Below, in pieces: positions 7,344-15,045 of a stretch of 64,000 nucleotides of DNA. Both the position numbers and the translations under genes were made by a program. The stretch's first letter is position 1. The number at the start of each line of letters is the position of its first letter. The notes beneath the pieces are model-generated. The model was not told the origin of the DNA, ran no database searches, and was given only the letters and a program-made list of their open reading frames with translations. The stretch is taken from NCBI RefSeq assembly GCF_038592985.1, contig NZ_CP151951.1, positions 5,539,821 through 5,603,820 on the forward strand, in the 5' to 3' direction. This DNA is from Paenibacillus sp. FSL R10-2782. Lineage in GTDB: Bacteria > Bacillota > Bacilli > Paenibacillales > Paenibacillaceae.

Positions 7344-8279
7344 TCATATTTTGAGTATAGCGGAAGCCTTCGAACGTGTATTGTAAAAATCGGACAACCT
7401 GCGAAAATCCTTTGCGGCAGTAAGCGGAGAATCTCCATAGAACCTGCGAAAATCACGAATCAGGTGGGCCTGATCGAAAAAGCTGTGCTCCAACGCAAGC
7501 TCCGTCCAATCCAGAGGGTCACCGCTTTGAATACTTTGCAGAACGCTCTGGAAGCGGACGACTTCACTGAACTTTTTGGGACTGATCCCGATCCATTGCC
7601 CGAACTTGCGGTTGATCTGTCTTTCACTGATCGCTTCGCGCTCTGCTAGCTCTTTAACACTCATACTCCCACTACCTACAAAAATACGATGCAGCAAATT
7701 TTTCATCAGATCACAATCGTTCGTGCGTTGGCGCAGCAGAAGCTGGTTAAGATACTCATCCATGATGCGCACCCGTTCATTAAAATCCTGTGCCTCCAGA
7801 ATACGCTCACCTATGACCGCGATGCTTTCGGGCCAGATATCTTCCAAGCGGAAGTGTCCACCTGTAAACAGATGAGTTGGCATGCCGTGAAAATAATGTG
7901 CTCCGCCCGGAAAAAATCGCACAGCAAACATGCGTGTCTCGGTACCTGCTTGTCTGGCAGACACGAACGGATGTGTAAACGTCCCGCAGTACGAGATATC
8001 CTGACGCTTACTCACCGGGTCATATTCAAATAGAATATCCGTACAGCCGTCAGGTAATACCCGCTCCATGGTTTCTTCCTGCGGCAAGCTTAACAAAGCG
8101 GTGTCTTCGCACGAAGCTGTTAGATTCTCTTCTACCACCCTATTGGCAGAACCAGACTCCCAATAGCAAGCGACATAAGCTCTCAGCGCAGCAGACGGCT
8201 TTTGTTCGATATAATACGTGGAGAGATCACATCCATTGACCTGAATCGGACGAAACAGTGAATGCAGCAAAGGGTCCAT
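7344..8279 (-). CDS. AraC-family transcriptional regulator
   Basis: Product of 311 residues. The N-terminal half has the cupin-like sensor arrangement of AraC regulators with a VLPDGCTDILFEYD segment. The C-terminal 100 residues hold the two helix-turn-helix units, the first around SVKELAEREAISERQINRKFGQWIGISPKKF and the second around LDWTELALEHSFFDQAHLIRDFRRFYGDSP. CAGGAGTG upstream supports the ATG at 8279. It is followed 28 bases later by a DinB-family gene. An 18-bp palindrome (8335-8352) lies 55 bases upstream and could be its own or another regulator's operator. The inducer is unknown. Confidence 0.9.
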   Translation of the reverse strand: MDPLLHSLFRPIQVNGCDLSTYYIEQKPSAALRAYVACYWESGSANRVVEENLTASCEDTALLSLPQEETMERVLPDGCTDILFEYDPVSKRQDISYCGTFTHPFVSARQAGTETRMFAVRFFPGGAHYFHGMPTHLFTGGHFRLEDIWPESIAVIGERILEAQDFNERVRIMDEYLNQLLLRQRTNDCDLMKNLLHRIFVGSGSMSVKELAEREAISERQINRKFGQWIGISPKKFSEVVRFQSVLQSIQSGDPLDWTELALEHSFFDQAHLIRDFRRFYGDSPLTAAKDFRRLSDFYNTRSKASAILKI

Positions 8280-8334
8280 CCATCATTCACTCCTGTCTCA
8301 GCACGTGTTGGAAATTAGTAAAGCTCTATGTATG

Positions 8335-8352
8335 AGGATTTTGCAAAATCCT
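8335..8352. repeat. Palindrome AGGATTTTGCAAAATCCT
   Basis: Perfect 18-bp dyad upstream of the araC-type gene. Closely related copies occur at 28723-28740, 60347-60364 and, as a half site, at 54741-54758, all between genes. It could be an operator for a shared regulator or a small dispersed repeat. Confidence 0.6.
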
Positions 8353-8359
8353 AGTATAC

Positions 8360-8390
8360 AAAAGGACGTTTCTGCCCGAAACGCCCGTGC
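8360..8390 (-). terminator. Stem-loop after the CxxH/CxxC gene
   Basis: GGACGTTTC (8364-8372) pairs with GAAACGCCC (8378-8386), with a single mismatch near the base, directly downstream of the small CxxH/CxxC gene. The T tract on the minus strand is only four bases, so strength is uncertain. Confidence 0.55.
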
Positions 8391-8397
8391 TTGTTTT

Positions 8398-8643
8398 TTA
8401 GACGACTAAAAATTCCGCTTTCTGCTCACATTCCTTGCACTTCACTGGAGGGTCCCAATCCGAAAATTTCGTTTCCTTGAGATCGACGACATCCGGTGCA
8501 TCCTCGTATTCATCGACGAACATATCAATTGCCAGTTCCACATGCTCTTTACATACCACGTACATCCCAGTTGCATCCCTTTCCGTATGAAGCTCTTCCA
8601 GTTGTTTGGTGTCTGTTACAAACACCTTCTTTTGTTCTACCAT
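8398..8643 (-). CDS. CxxH/CxxC zinc-binding-motif protein
   Basis: Product of 81 residues with a CKEH motif near residue 31 and a CKEC motif near residue 70, so that Cys-x-x-His and Cys-x-x-Cys could bind one zinc. Between them is a strongly acidic stretch (MFVDEYEDAPDVVDLKE). Proteins of this exact pattern are conserved in Paenibacillus near rlmH and the htrA/wal region, but no function is known. It starts about 30 bases after the methyltransferase stop codon and is probably co-transcribed with it. No clear ribosome binding site precedes the ATG at 8643 or the GTG at 8652, so the start is uncertain. Confidence 0.75.
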   Translation of the reverse strand: MVEQKKVFVTDTKQLEELHTERDATGMYVVCKEHVELAIDMFVDEYEDAPDVVDLKETKFSDWDPPVKCKECEQKAEFLVV

Positions 8644-8673
8644 ACTTAACACGGAAAGAAAAGGGCTTGATTC

Positions 8674-9444
8674 CTATCCCTGACGCTTGGTTTTAAAAAT
8701 GAGAAAATGACTGACGTTCAGGTCCTCGTGGAAATCGGGATATCGCTCCAGCATCTCTGCGGACGGCTTCGGTTCGATCATTGCCTCTAGCAGCAAACCC
8801 GCTCCAGTAATAGCTTGTACGTAGCTGCCCAGCGTGCGGTGGAAGTACAGAAGCTTTTCCTCCTGATCATAAGGCATATCTTGCTCCAATGCGCCTTCGC
8901 TGAAATAACGGTTTACTTTCCAGTACAGCTTTTTCCCTGTCTCATCCTTCACCCATCCACTCTGCGGTGTCTGAAAGCACGGATTCAAAATAGAGAAAAT
9001 AAAGCGGCCCCCTGGCACCAGCAACCGCCGCATTTCCGCAATCGCCTGCTCATAACTCTCCAAGTCCTGTATGACCATATTGGATACGACCAGGTCAAAG
9101 CTCTGATCCCCGAACATCTCCAGCTTCTCCAGATTACCGTGATGATACGTAATCCCCCAGTCTGACGGTGTCCGCTTTCTTGCAAGCTCCAGCATTTCCG
9201 GCGAATAATCGACACCTTCCACCAGCGCACCCGCCTTGACCATTTTACGGCTCAGATAACCTTCACCACACCCGGCATCCAGCACTTTTTTACCCGCGAA
9301 GGTGCCCATGCATTCTTGTAATGCAGGATTCAACAGCACTTGGCGAGAGCGATCCCCTTCTTCAGTGTATCTTGCGGTAAAATTCTCTGCATGCATATTC
9401 CAGCGCCGAATGGCTTCTTCCGTGTCCCACTTGTTTATATTCAT
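8674..9444 (-). CDS. Class I SAM-dependent methyltransferase
   Basis: Product of 256 residues. The Rossmann-fold methyltransferase motifs are clear: motif I VLDAGCGEGYLSRKM near residue 55, the acidic ribose-binding end VEGVDYSPEMLELA, FDLVVSNMVIQDLESYEQ for motif II-III, and LRRLLVPGGRFIFSILNP. This is the UbiE/Methyltransf_11 type acting on a small molecule. The C-terminus (PKPSAEMLERYPDFHEDLNVSHFLIFKTKR) is typical of small-molecule methylases annotated in Bacillales without known substrate. It lies upstream of the CxxH/CxxC gene on the same strand. Confidence 0.88.
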   Translation of the reverse strand: MNINKWDTEEAIRRWNMHAENFTARYTEEGDRSRQVLLNPALQECMGTFAGKKVLDAGCGEGYLSRKMVKAGALVEGVDYSPEMLELARKRTPSDWGITYHHGNLEKLEMFGDQSFDLVVSNMVIQDLESYEQAIAEMRRLLVPGGRFIFSILNPCFQTPQSGWVKDETGKKLYWKVNRYFSEGALEQDMPYDQEEKLLYFHRTLGSYVQAITGAGLLLEAMIEPKPSAEMLERYPDFHEDLNVSHFLIFKTKRQG

Positions 9445-9601
9445 CTCCTTCTTTCTCCTGTATTTACTAATTCAATGCTGCTCTGCTTTCTGCGTAGGGC
9501 CATAGATTCTACACTCATTCTTACATTTTGGCAATTACAACGTTTATAATCATAAAATAACGAATTATCACATGATTTTTCCACTAATTATATAGGTACT
9601 C

Positions 9602-9645
9602 TATAATGGAATAGTATGGTAGTATCTCAATGGAAAGCGCTTTCA
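9602..9645 (+). promoter_or_regulatory. -10 element and candidate cre site before the GH5 gene
   Basis: TATAAT at 9602-9607 is a perfect -10; the -35 is weak. Downstream, at about +17 to +31, TGGAAAGCGCTTTCA (9631-9645) is a near-perfect dyad that departs from the CcpA cre consensus at one position. A cre in the early transcribed region normally blocks elongation when glucose is present, which fits a gene for a secreted glucanase. CcpA control is inferred. Confidence 0.5.
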
Positions 9646-9674
9646 AAAATAACTTTGTAAAGGGGCCTGCCACT

Positions 9675-11396
9675 ATGTTCAAACGAAGACCCGTTTCATT
9701 GCTGTCGTTGACGCTTGCCATCATCCTCTTGTTATCCACGTTCGCGTCCGTTGCCGCCGCTGCTGAATCTGAAGGACAAGCACCACAAGCCACCGCCGCC
9801 AGCAGTATGCAATCGTATGTCGAAGCCATGCAGCCTGGATGGAATTTAGGAAATTCTCTGGATGCTGTCGGGGCAGATGAGACTGCCTGGGGCAATCCAC
9901 GCATTACTCAGGCACTGATCCAGCAAATTGCTGCCCAAGGATACAAAAGCATTCGTATTCCCGTCACCTGGGATAAACACATAGGAGCGGCACCGAATTA
10001 TACCGTTGACGCTGCCTACATGAACCGTGTAGAAGAAGTCGTCCGCTGGGCACTGGATGCCAATCTGTACGTCATGCTCAATGTCCATCATGATTCATGG
10101 TTATGGGTAAGCAGTATGGAGCCCAAGCATGATGAAGTGCTGGCTCGTTATAACGCATTATGGACACAAATTGCCAATCGCTTTAAAGATCAGCCGAACA
10201 AGCTGATGTTCGAGAGCATTAACGAACCCCGTTTCTCCGAAGGAGGAACGACGAATGAAGCGAAAATGAACCAGATGCTCCAAGAACTAAATGTTTCCTT
10301 CCACAAAATCGTCCGCGCCTCTGGCGGTAATAATGCAGCCCGCCCACTTGTTCTGCCTGGCTTGGATACTTCACCTGCCCAGAATAAAATCAACGAGCTG
10401 TACAACACAATAACCAAGCTGAGCGATCCCAACCTGATTGCAACCATTCACTATTACGGCTATTGGCCTTTCAGTGTGAATATTGCCGGATATACTACAT
10501 TTGAGAAAGATACCAAAAACGATGTTATCCAAACCTTTGATAATGCCTATAACACATTTGTGGCTAAAGGCATTCCGGTCATTGTAGGCGAATATGGTCT
10601 ACTCGGCTTCGATAAAAACACAGGCGTTATCGAACAGGGCGAAAAGCTGAAATTCTTTGAGTTTTTGACCTATTATATGAAAGAGAAAAAATTAACAGGC
10701 ATCCTCTGGGATAATGGCCAGCATTTGAACCGCACAACATACAAGTGGTCCGATCCTGAGCTCTTTAATGTCATGAAATCCAGCTTAAAAGGGCGTTCCT
10801 CCAATGCAGTCCGTGACCTCATTCACTTGAAGAAAGGCACTTCCGTTCAGGATGCCACGGTCACTTTAAACCTGAATGGCAATCAGTTGAGCACACTAAG
10901 CGCCAACAACAAGCAACTGAAACAGGGCACCGACTACACACTGAGCGGAGATACATTAACCTTGAAGGCCAGCTTGCTCACCAGCCTAACCACCTCCGGT
11001 AAATATGGTGAGAATGCGGTGATTAACGCCAAGTTCAACAAGGGTGCAGACTGGAATTTCAAAGTAATCGTGTATGATACGCCAACATTAAGTGCTACCG
11101 AGGGCACTACGCAAACCTTTACCATTCCAACAGACTTCCGTGGCAGCCAACTTGCCACAATGGAAGCTGTTTATACCAATGGGGGCAATGCCGGCCCGCA
11201 GGACTGGACACCCTATAAGGAATTTGGCAACACCTTTGCCCCTGCGTATGATACGAATGGCATCAAGCTGCTGCCTGAATTTTTTAACAGTGTGAAGGAT
11301 GGTGAAGTCACACTGAAGTTCCATTTCTGGAGCGGCGATGTGGTAACCTACAAAATGACCAAGAGCGGAACCCGTGTAACGGGAACGGCATCCTAA
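9675..11396 (+). CDS. Secreted glycoside hydrolase family 5 endo-beta-glucanase/xyloglucanase with C-terminal X2-like and CBM46-like modules
   Basis: Product of 573 residues. A Sec signal peptide (MFKRRPVSLLSLTLAIILLL, ending near SVAAAAE) precedes a GH5 subfamily 4-like domain of about 340 residues: GWNLGNSLDA, RIPVTWDKHIG, MLNVHHDSWLW, the acid/base Glu in FESINEPRF and the nucleophile Glu in IPVIVGEYGLLG. An Ig-like X2 module (VQDATVTLNLNGNQLSTL) and a beta-sandwich resembling CBM46 (EFFNSVKDGEVTLKFHFWSGD) follow. This layout is known from Bacillus and Paenibacillus Cel5/xyloglucanase enzymes, where the CBM46 completes the substrate cleft. The start at 9675 fits AAGGGG and the signal peptide. 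It would act outside the cell on plant beta-glucans. Confidence 0.93.
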   Translation: MFKRRPVSLLSLTLAIILLLSTFASVAAAAESEGQAPQATAASSMQSYVEAMQPGWNLGNSLDAVGADETAWGNPRITQALIQQIAAQGYKSIRIPVTWDKHIGAAPNYTVDAAYMNRVEEVVRWALDANLYVMLNVHHDSWLWVSSMEPKHDEVLARYNALWTQIANRFKDQPNKLMFESINEPRFSEGGTTNEAKMNQMLQELNVSFHKIVRASGGNNAARPLVLPGLDTSPAQNKINELYNTITKLSDPNLIATIHYYGYWPFSVNIAGYTTFEKDTKNDVIQTFDNAYNTFVAKGIPVIVGEYGLLGFDKNTGVIEQGEKLKFFEFLTYYMKEKKLTGILWDNGQHLNRTTYKWSDPELFNVMKSSLKGRSSNAVRDLIHLKKGTSVQDATVTLNLNGNQLSTLSANNKQLKQGTDYTLSGDTLTLKASLLTSLTTSGKYGENAVINAKFNKGADWNFKVIVYDTPTLSATEGTTQTFTIPTDFRGSQLATMEAVYTNGGNAGPQDWTPYKEFGNTFAPAYDTNGIKLLPEFFNSVKDGEVTLKFHFWSGDVVTYKMTKSGTRVTGTAS

Positions 11397-11419
11397 CCTA
11401 AAATACAACCGAGAAACTA

Positions 11420-11461
11420 AAAAGGCGCTCCCGGAAAATGATCCGGAGAACGCCTTTTTTA
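11420..11461 (+). terminator. Intrinsic terminator of the GH5 gene
   Basis: GGCG..CCGG pairs with CCGG..CGCC with a small internal mismatch, followed by six T. It lies 25 bases after the stop codon and also separates this gene from the convergent protease gene. Confidence 0.8.
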
Positions 11462-11484
11462 TAGTTATGCCTAACCATTAAACC

Positions 11485-12720
11485 TTAGCCTTCCGGCTTA
11501 TCCGTTAACTTCAACGTCACGGATTCTTCCTTGCCTGCCCGGTAAAAGATAACCTTCAGCTCGTCGCCAATTTTCTTGTTATCGTACAAGTAGCGTCGCA
11601 AATCAAGCGTCGAGTTGATCGGTTCACTATCGAACGCGGTAATGACATCGTTCAGCTTCAAGCCTGCCTCCTCGGCAGGGCCATGCGCCTCCAGAACAAC
11701 CGCCCCGTTCTTTACGGTGTCAGGCAGCTTGAGTTCCTTGCGCTGTGTTTCATCCAGCGGAGCATACTCATTATTGAGGTCAACCGTGTATACCCCCAGA
11801 TAAGGACGGGTAATCTTGCCATCCTCGACCAGTTCATTCACCGTCTTCATGACCTCATTGGCCGGAATCGCGAAGCCGAGTCCTTCCACACCGGTATCGG
11901 CAATTTTCATCGTATTGATGCCTATCACACGTCCGTCCAGATCGACCAGCGCACCGCCGCTGTTTCCTTCATTAATCGCTGCATCGGTCTGGATGACATG
12001 CTGTTCCCAGTCATATACGCCGTCCTGATTAATGGAAATGGGAATAATCCGATTCGTATAACTTACAATGCCGGAAGTGAGCGTATCGCCCAAGCCGAGC
12101 GGATTACCAATGGCAATCACGGTCTCGCCCAGACGAAGCTTACTGGAATCACCGATATCCGCTATCGTGCTAATGCCCTTATCGTCTACCGCCAGCACTG
12201 CGATATCGCTAATGCGATCCTTACCGATCAGCTTCGCCTCTTTTTTGATACCATCCACAGTTACAATCTCCAGATCATCCGAGCCTTCGATCACATGGTT
12301 GTTAGTCATAATGAAGGCTTTGCCGGAAGCTATTCGGAAAATAACACCCGATCCAAGCGCCGACGGCTCCGTGCTATGTCCGTCTTCCCCTTTCAGGTTC
12401 ACAATGCTGACGACCGCCGGACGCACCTTGGCTGCCGCCTGCACAATCCGGTCATACGGGTCACCCGCCGCTTGGCGCATGGGATAATGACTTGCTCCGG
12501 TTACTGCTGTAGTGGAGGGCAGACCTGTAATAAAGCTGAACAGCAGCACCGCAACCACCGCACTGACTGCACCGCTAATGACAGCAGCTTGCACCGGACT
12601 CACGCTCCGGTTCCTGTGTGGCCAACGTTTCTGTCCTCCGCGACGTGCCTTGAATGCCTTTTTTTTGGCCGCACGCGTGGATACCCTCGTTGAATAAAAA
12701 TCGTCATCAAACAAGCCCAT
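11485..12720 (-). CDS. Membrane-anchored S1C (HtrA/DegP-like) serine protease
   Basis: Product of 411 residues. A basic cytoplasmic N-terminus is followed by a transmembrane segment (AAVISGAVSAVVAVLLFSFI) near residues 45-65. The trypsin-like domain shows His in MTNNHVIEGS, Asp in ISDIAVLAVD and Ser in NEGNSGGALVD. A C-terminal PDZ domain follows (GPAEEAGLKLNDVITAFDSE). This is the HtrC/YyxA type found beside walJ in Bacillales, which degrades misfolded exported proteins at the membrane surface. The ATG at 12720 has GGGGAGAGG at proper spacing; the ATG two codons upstream is too close. It is 660 bases from walJ and so probably has its own promoter here. Confidence 0.93.
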   Translation of the reverse strand: MGLFDDDFYSTRVSTRAAKKKAFKARRGGQKRWPHRNRSVSPVQAAVISGAVSAVVAVLLFSFITGLPSTTAVTGASHYPMRQAAGDPYDRIVQAAAKVRPAVVSIVNLKGEDGHSTEPSALGSGVIFRIASGKAFIMTNNHVIEGSDDLEIVTVDGIKKEAKLIGKDRISDIAVLAVDDKGISTIADIGDSSKLRLGETVIAIGNPLGLGDTLTSGIVSYTNRIIPISINQDGVYDWEQHVIQTDAAINEGNSGGALVDLDGRVIGINTMKIADTGVEGLGFAIPANEVMKTVNELVEDGKITRPYLGVYTVDLNNEYAPLDETQRKELKLPDTVKNGAVVLEAHGPAEEAGLKLNDVITAFDSEPINSTLDLRRYLYDNKKIGDELKVIFYRAGKEESVTLKLTDKPEG

Positions 12721-13201
12721 GTTCATCCTCTCCCCTTCGTTGTCATGCACCGACACTCACTAAAAAATTAGGGCTATTCGGGCTTGCGCCAACCTATGCT
12801 ACAGAGACTCGCTCCGTTTGAACGCCAAAATGGATTGAATATCCCCCATGACCGAAACAACAGATCATTTCAGCCTACTTATTAATCACCACAAATGGGG
12901 CCTCCCTAAGCACCTGATCTCATAAACCAGCATACACGCCGCAATCCACTCCGAATAGAGGAAAAAGGAGGAATGATTTCCAAATCAATTGACTACAATA
13001 GTAACAAGTCTTCTATTCTATTACAAAATGATCGTCTCATAGAGACGTTCTGGCCTGTTCCCTTTCGCTTGTAACAGCTTATGCTTCCGATACGAGCCTT
13101 TTTTCAGAAAGCTTTCAGTTGTTAGCTTTATTGTATCACAGCACCCAGCAAAACCAAGCTGATCACACGCCATTTTTCAAATATTTTAACAGGAGGAATA
13201 T
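12721..13201. other. Intergenic region before the protease gene, with one small open frame
   Basis: Holds the presumed promoter of the minus-strand protease and the plus-strand gene at 13202. No clear riboswitch or RNA gene is visible. A short frame with a strong Shine-Dalgarno is listed separately at 12973-13074. Confidence 0.4.
12973..13074 (+). CDS. Possible 33-residue small protein
   Basis: AAAGGAGG lies just 5' of an ATG at 12973 and opens a frame to a TAA at 13072-13074, giving MISKSIDYNSNKSSILL and then an ending FWPVPFRL. The Shine-Dalgarno is nearly perfect but the spacing is short. I recognise no family, and the frame contains a CGTCTC/GAGACG inverted repeat. It may be a small leader or regulatory peptide, or a chance frame. 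Confidence 0.25.
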   Translation: MISKSIDYNSNKSSILLQNDRLIETFWPVPFRL

Positions 13202-13411
13202 ATGATGAATCAACATCGCTCAGCTATGGATGAAGTTCGTATGGCTGCCAAGCTTGCGGATCTGAAAGACGAGCATTACCGCAACACCCTGGCGTTAAGT
13301 ACACTCATTGAGCTACTGGTGGACAAAGGCATCGTGACCCGCGAAGAGGTAGAACGCAAAGCCGCCGAGCTGGACAGCTTTATGGCTCACTTACCTTATC
13401 CCACGGTGTAG
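13202..13411 (+). CDS. Small conserved-looking hypothetical protein
   Basis: Product of 69 residues, largely helical and charged (MAAKLADLKDEHYRNTLALSTLIELLVDKGIVTREEVERKAAEL), ending in MAHLPYPTV. AGGAGG at 13191-13196 gives a strong start. The central TLIELLVDKGIVTREEVERK motif looks like a short helical-hairpin domain seen in small Bacillales proteins of unknown role. Its last 32 bases overlap the 3' end of walJ tail to tail, so mutual transcriptional interference is possible. Confidence 0.65.
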   Translation: MMNQHRSAMDEVRMAAKLADLKDEHYRNTLALSTLIELLVDKGIVTREEVERKAAELDSFMAHLPYPTV

Positions 13412-14186
13412 GACGGTCATAATACGTATCGCACAATCGGAACTCACTGTCCTTGTAAAAGCAGCCGCGATCTTCCATCGCCCCGCGCACGGTCAGCTTT
13501 GCCAACTCCATCATATTGTGGTCGCGGCTCAAATGTGCCAAATACGTTCGCTTCGTCCGTCCTGTCAGCAGCTCGCTAAGGATCGCGCCCGCCATCTCAT
13601 TGGATAAGTGACCGATATCGCTGAGAATACGGCGCTTGATGTTCCATGGATAACGTCCCATGCGCAGCATTTCCACATCATGATTAGACTCCAGTACCAA
13701 TACATCTGCGTCTGAAATGGCCTGCTTCACCTTGTCGCTGACATAGCCGAGATCGGTGGCTACACTGAGCTTCTCTGCCCCGTCGTAAAAGCTATACCCT
13801 ACTGGCTCTGCCGCATCATGAGATATACCAAAAGACTCTACACGCAACGATTCAAATTCCCGTGTCGCGCCTGTCTCCAATATTCTGCGGTTATCGTCCG
13901 CGATCTGCCCGACAGCATTGCTGATGGCAAACCACGTCTTCTCATTCGCATACACAGGTAAATTATATTTACGCGCCATGGCGCCTAGTCCTTTCACATG
14001 ATCGGAATGCTCATGTGTGACCAAAATACCATCCAACTCTTCTCCGCTCAGATCGCGTTCCTTCAGCAATTCATCAATACGCTTCGCGCTGAGACCTGCG
14101 TCGATGAGTAATGTCGTGTCTTCGTTCCGGACAACGGTGGCGTTGCCGGTCGAACCGCTCGACAGCACGGTAAATGAAATCCCCAT
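13380..14186 (-). CDS. walJ: WalJ/YycJ metallo-beta-lactamase-fold hydrolase
   Basis: Product of 268 residues. The MBL signature is complete: SSGSTGNATVV at the start, LIDAGLSAKRI, the VTHEHSDHVKGL zinc motif near residue 60, a SFGISHDAAEPVGY loop and LAHLSRDHN. YycJ/WalJ is a 5'-3' DNA exonuclease-like enzyme linked to coordination of replication with cell division. It is the last gene of the walRKHIJ operon, beginning 6 bases after the walI stop codon. Confidence 0.95.
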   Translation of the reverse strand: MGISFTVLSSGSTGNATVVRNEDTTLLIDAGLSAKRIDELLKERDLSGEELDGILVTHEHSDHVKGLGAMARKYNLPVYANEKTWFAISNAVGQIADDNRRILETGATREFESLRVESFGISHDAAEPVGYSFYDGAEKLSVATDLGYVSDKVKQAISDADVLVLESNHDVEMLRMGRYPWNIKRRILSDIGHLSNEMAGAILSELLTGRTKRTYLAHLSRDHNMMELAKLTVRGAMEDRGCFYKDSEFRLCDTYYDRPTPWDKVSEP

Positions 14187-14192
14187 ATCTGT

Positions 14193-14957
14193 TCAAGACC
14201 CTTCTGTTTGTTCTGTCTTTGGACTAATGACATCTCCGTTCATCTGCACGTAATACACGCCTTGCCCGTTATCCAGCATAAACCGCCATACAGGCGCAGC
14301 CACCTGGCTATCCGAGTTAAAGGTCTGTCCGTAATAACCCAGCCGGATATCCTTCACAATCGCATCACGCGGCAAATAACTGTCAATCAACCGTGCCAGC
14401 GCCTTGGATGCGGGCAGCATTTTCTTCGCTTCATCCGAGGGCTGGAGATCAACCTGAATTTTGCGATATCCGATAATTTTCTGATTACTGTAAAACAGGG
14501 CCAGCTTCACATTAAATAAAGGCCACTTTCCCTGTACCAACGGGTGTAGCACAAAAGCATCTGCCTGTCCAGATGCAAGCTCCTCCTGAACATCCAGCGG
14601 ATCATACTGGTAGTTGTCGATGTCCCTGATTTGCGGCTGCAATGCCTCAACCAGCGCATCGTGGGTGAATACCAGCTTGCTGTCTACAGGCTCCGGTAGA
14701 CTCACACGCCCATCCTTTTCCCCGCCATGAACATATGTGTAAGACAGCTTCGGCAACTGGGGAGTATCCCCGGGAATGGGAGCCAGCACCTGAATGCTCT
14801 TCTCTTCCATTGAACGCTGCGTATTTTCATCCAGCGAAGTAAAATCCAGATTCGGCCCTGCCGTTTCCTGCGCATCATTCCACAACTGGCGCCCGAGTAC
14901 TACATTGAGCAGCAAAAACGTACAGATCAGTACGTTTTTGGCGCGACTCCAATCCAT
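14193..14957 (-). CDS. walI: WalI (YycI), membrane regulator of WalK
   Basis: Product of 254 residues: a short cytoplasmic tail, one transmembrane helix (NVLICTFLLLNVVLGRQLW) and an extracytoplasmic domain with the YycI signature toward the end (WRFMLDNGQGVYYVQMNGDVIS). In Bacillus subtilis YycI and YycH contact WalK through their membrane helices and reduce its kinase activity. AAAGGGGGAA precedes the ATG. It is fourth in the wal operon, about 90 bases after walH. Confidence 0.93.
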   Translation of the reverse strand: MDWSRAKNVLICTFLLLNVVLGRQLWNDAQETAGPNLDFTSLDENTQRSMEEKSIQVLAPIPGDTPQLPKLSYTYVHGGEKDGRVSLPEPVDSKLVFTHDALVEALQPQIRDIDNYQYDPLDVQEELASGQADAFVLHPLVQGKWPLFNVKLALFYSNQKIIGYRKIQVDLQPSDEAKKMLPASKALARLIDSYLPRDAIVKDIRLGYYGQTFNSDSQVAAPVWRFMLDNGQGVYYVQMNGDVISPKTEQTEGS

Positions 14958-15045
14958 TCCCGTTCCCCCTTTCTGTCATAACCCTGTCCATGCTTTATCC
15001 CTTTGCTGGTGCTATGCTGTGTGAGTAGCACGAAACCTGAATCCG

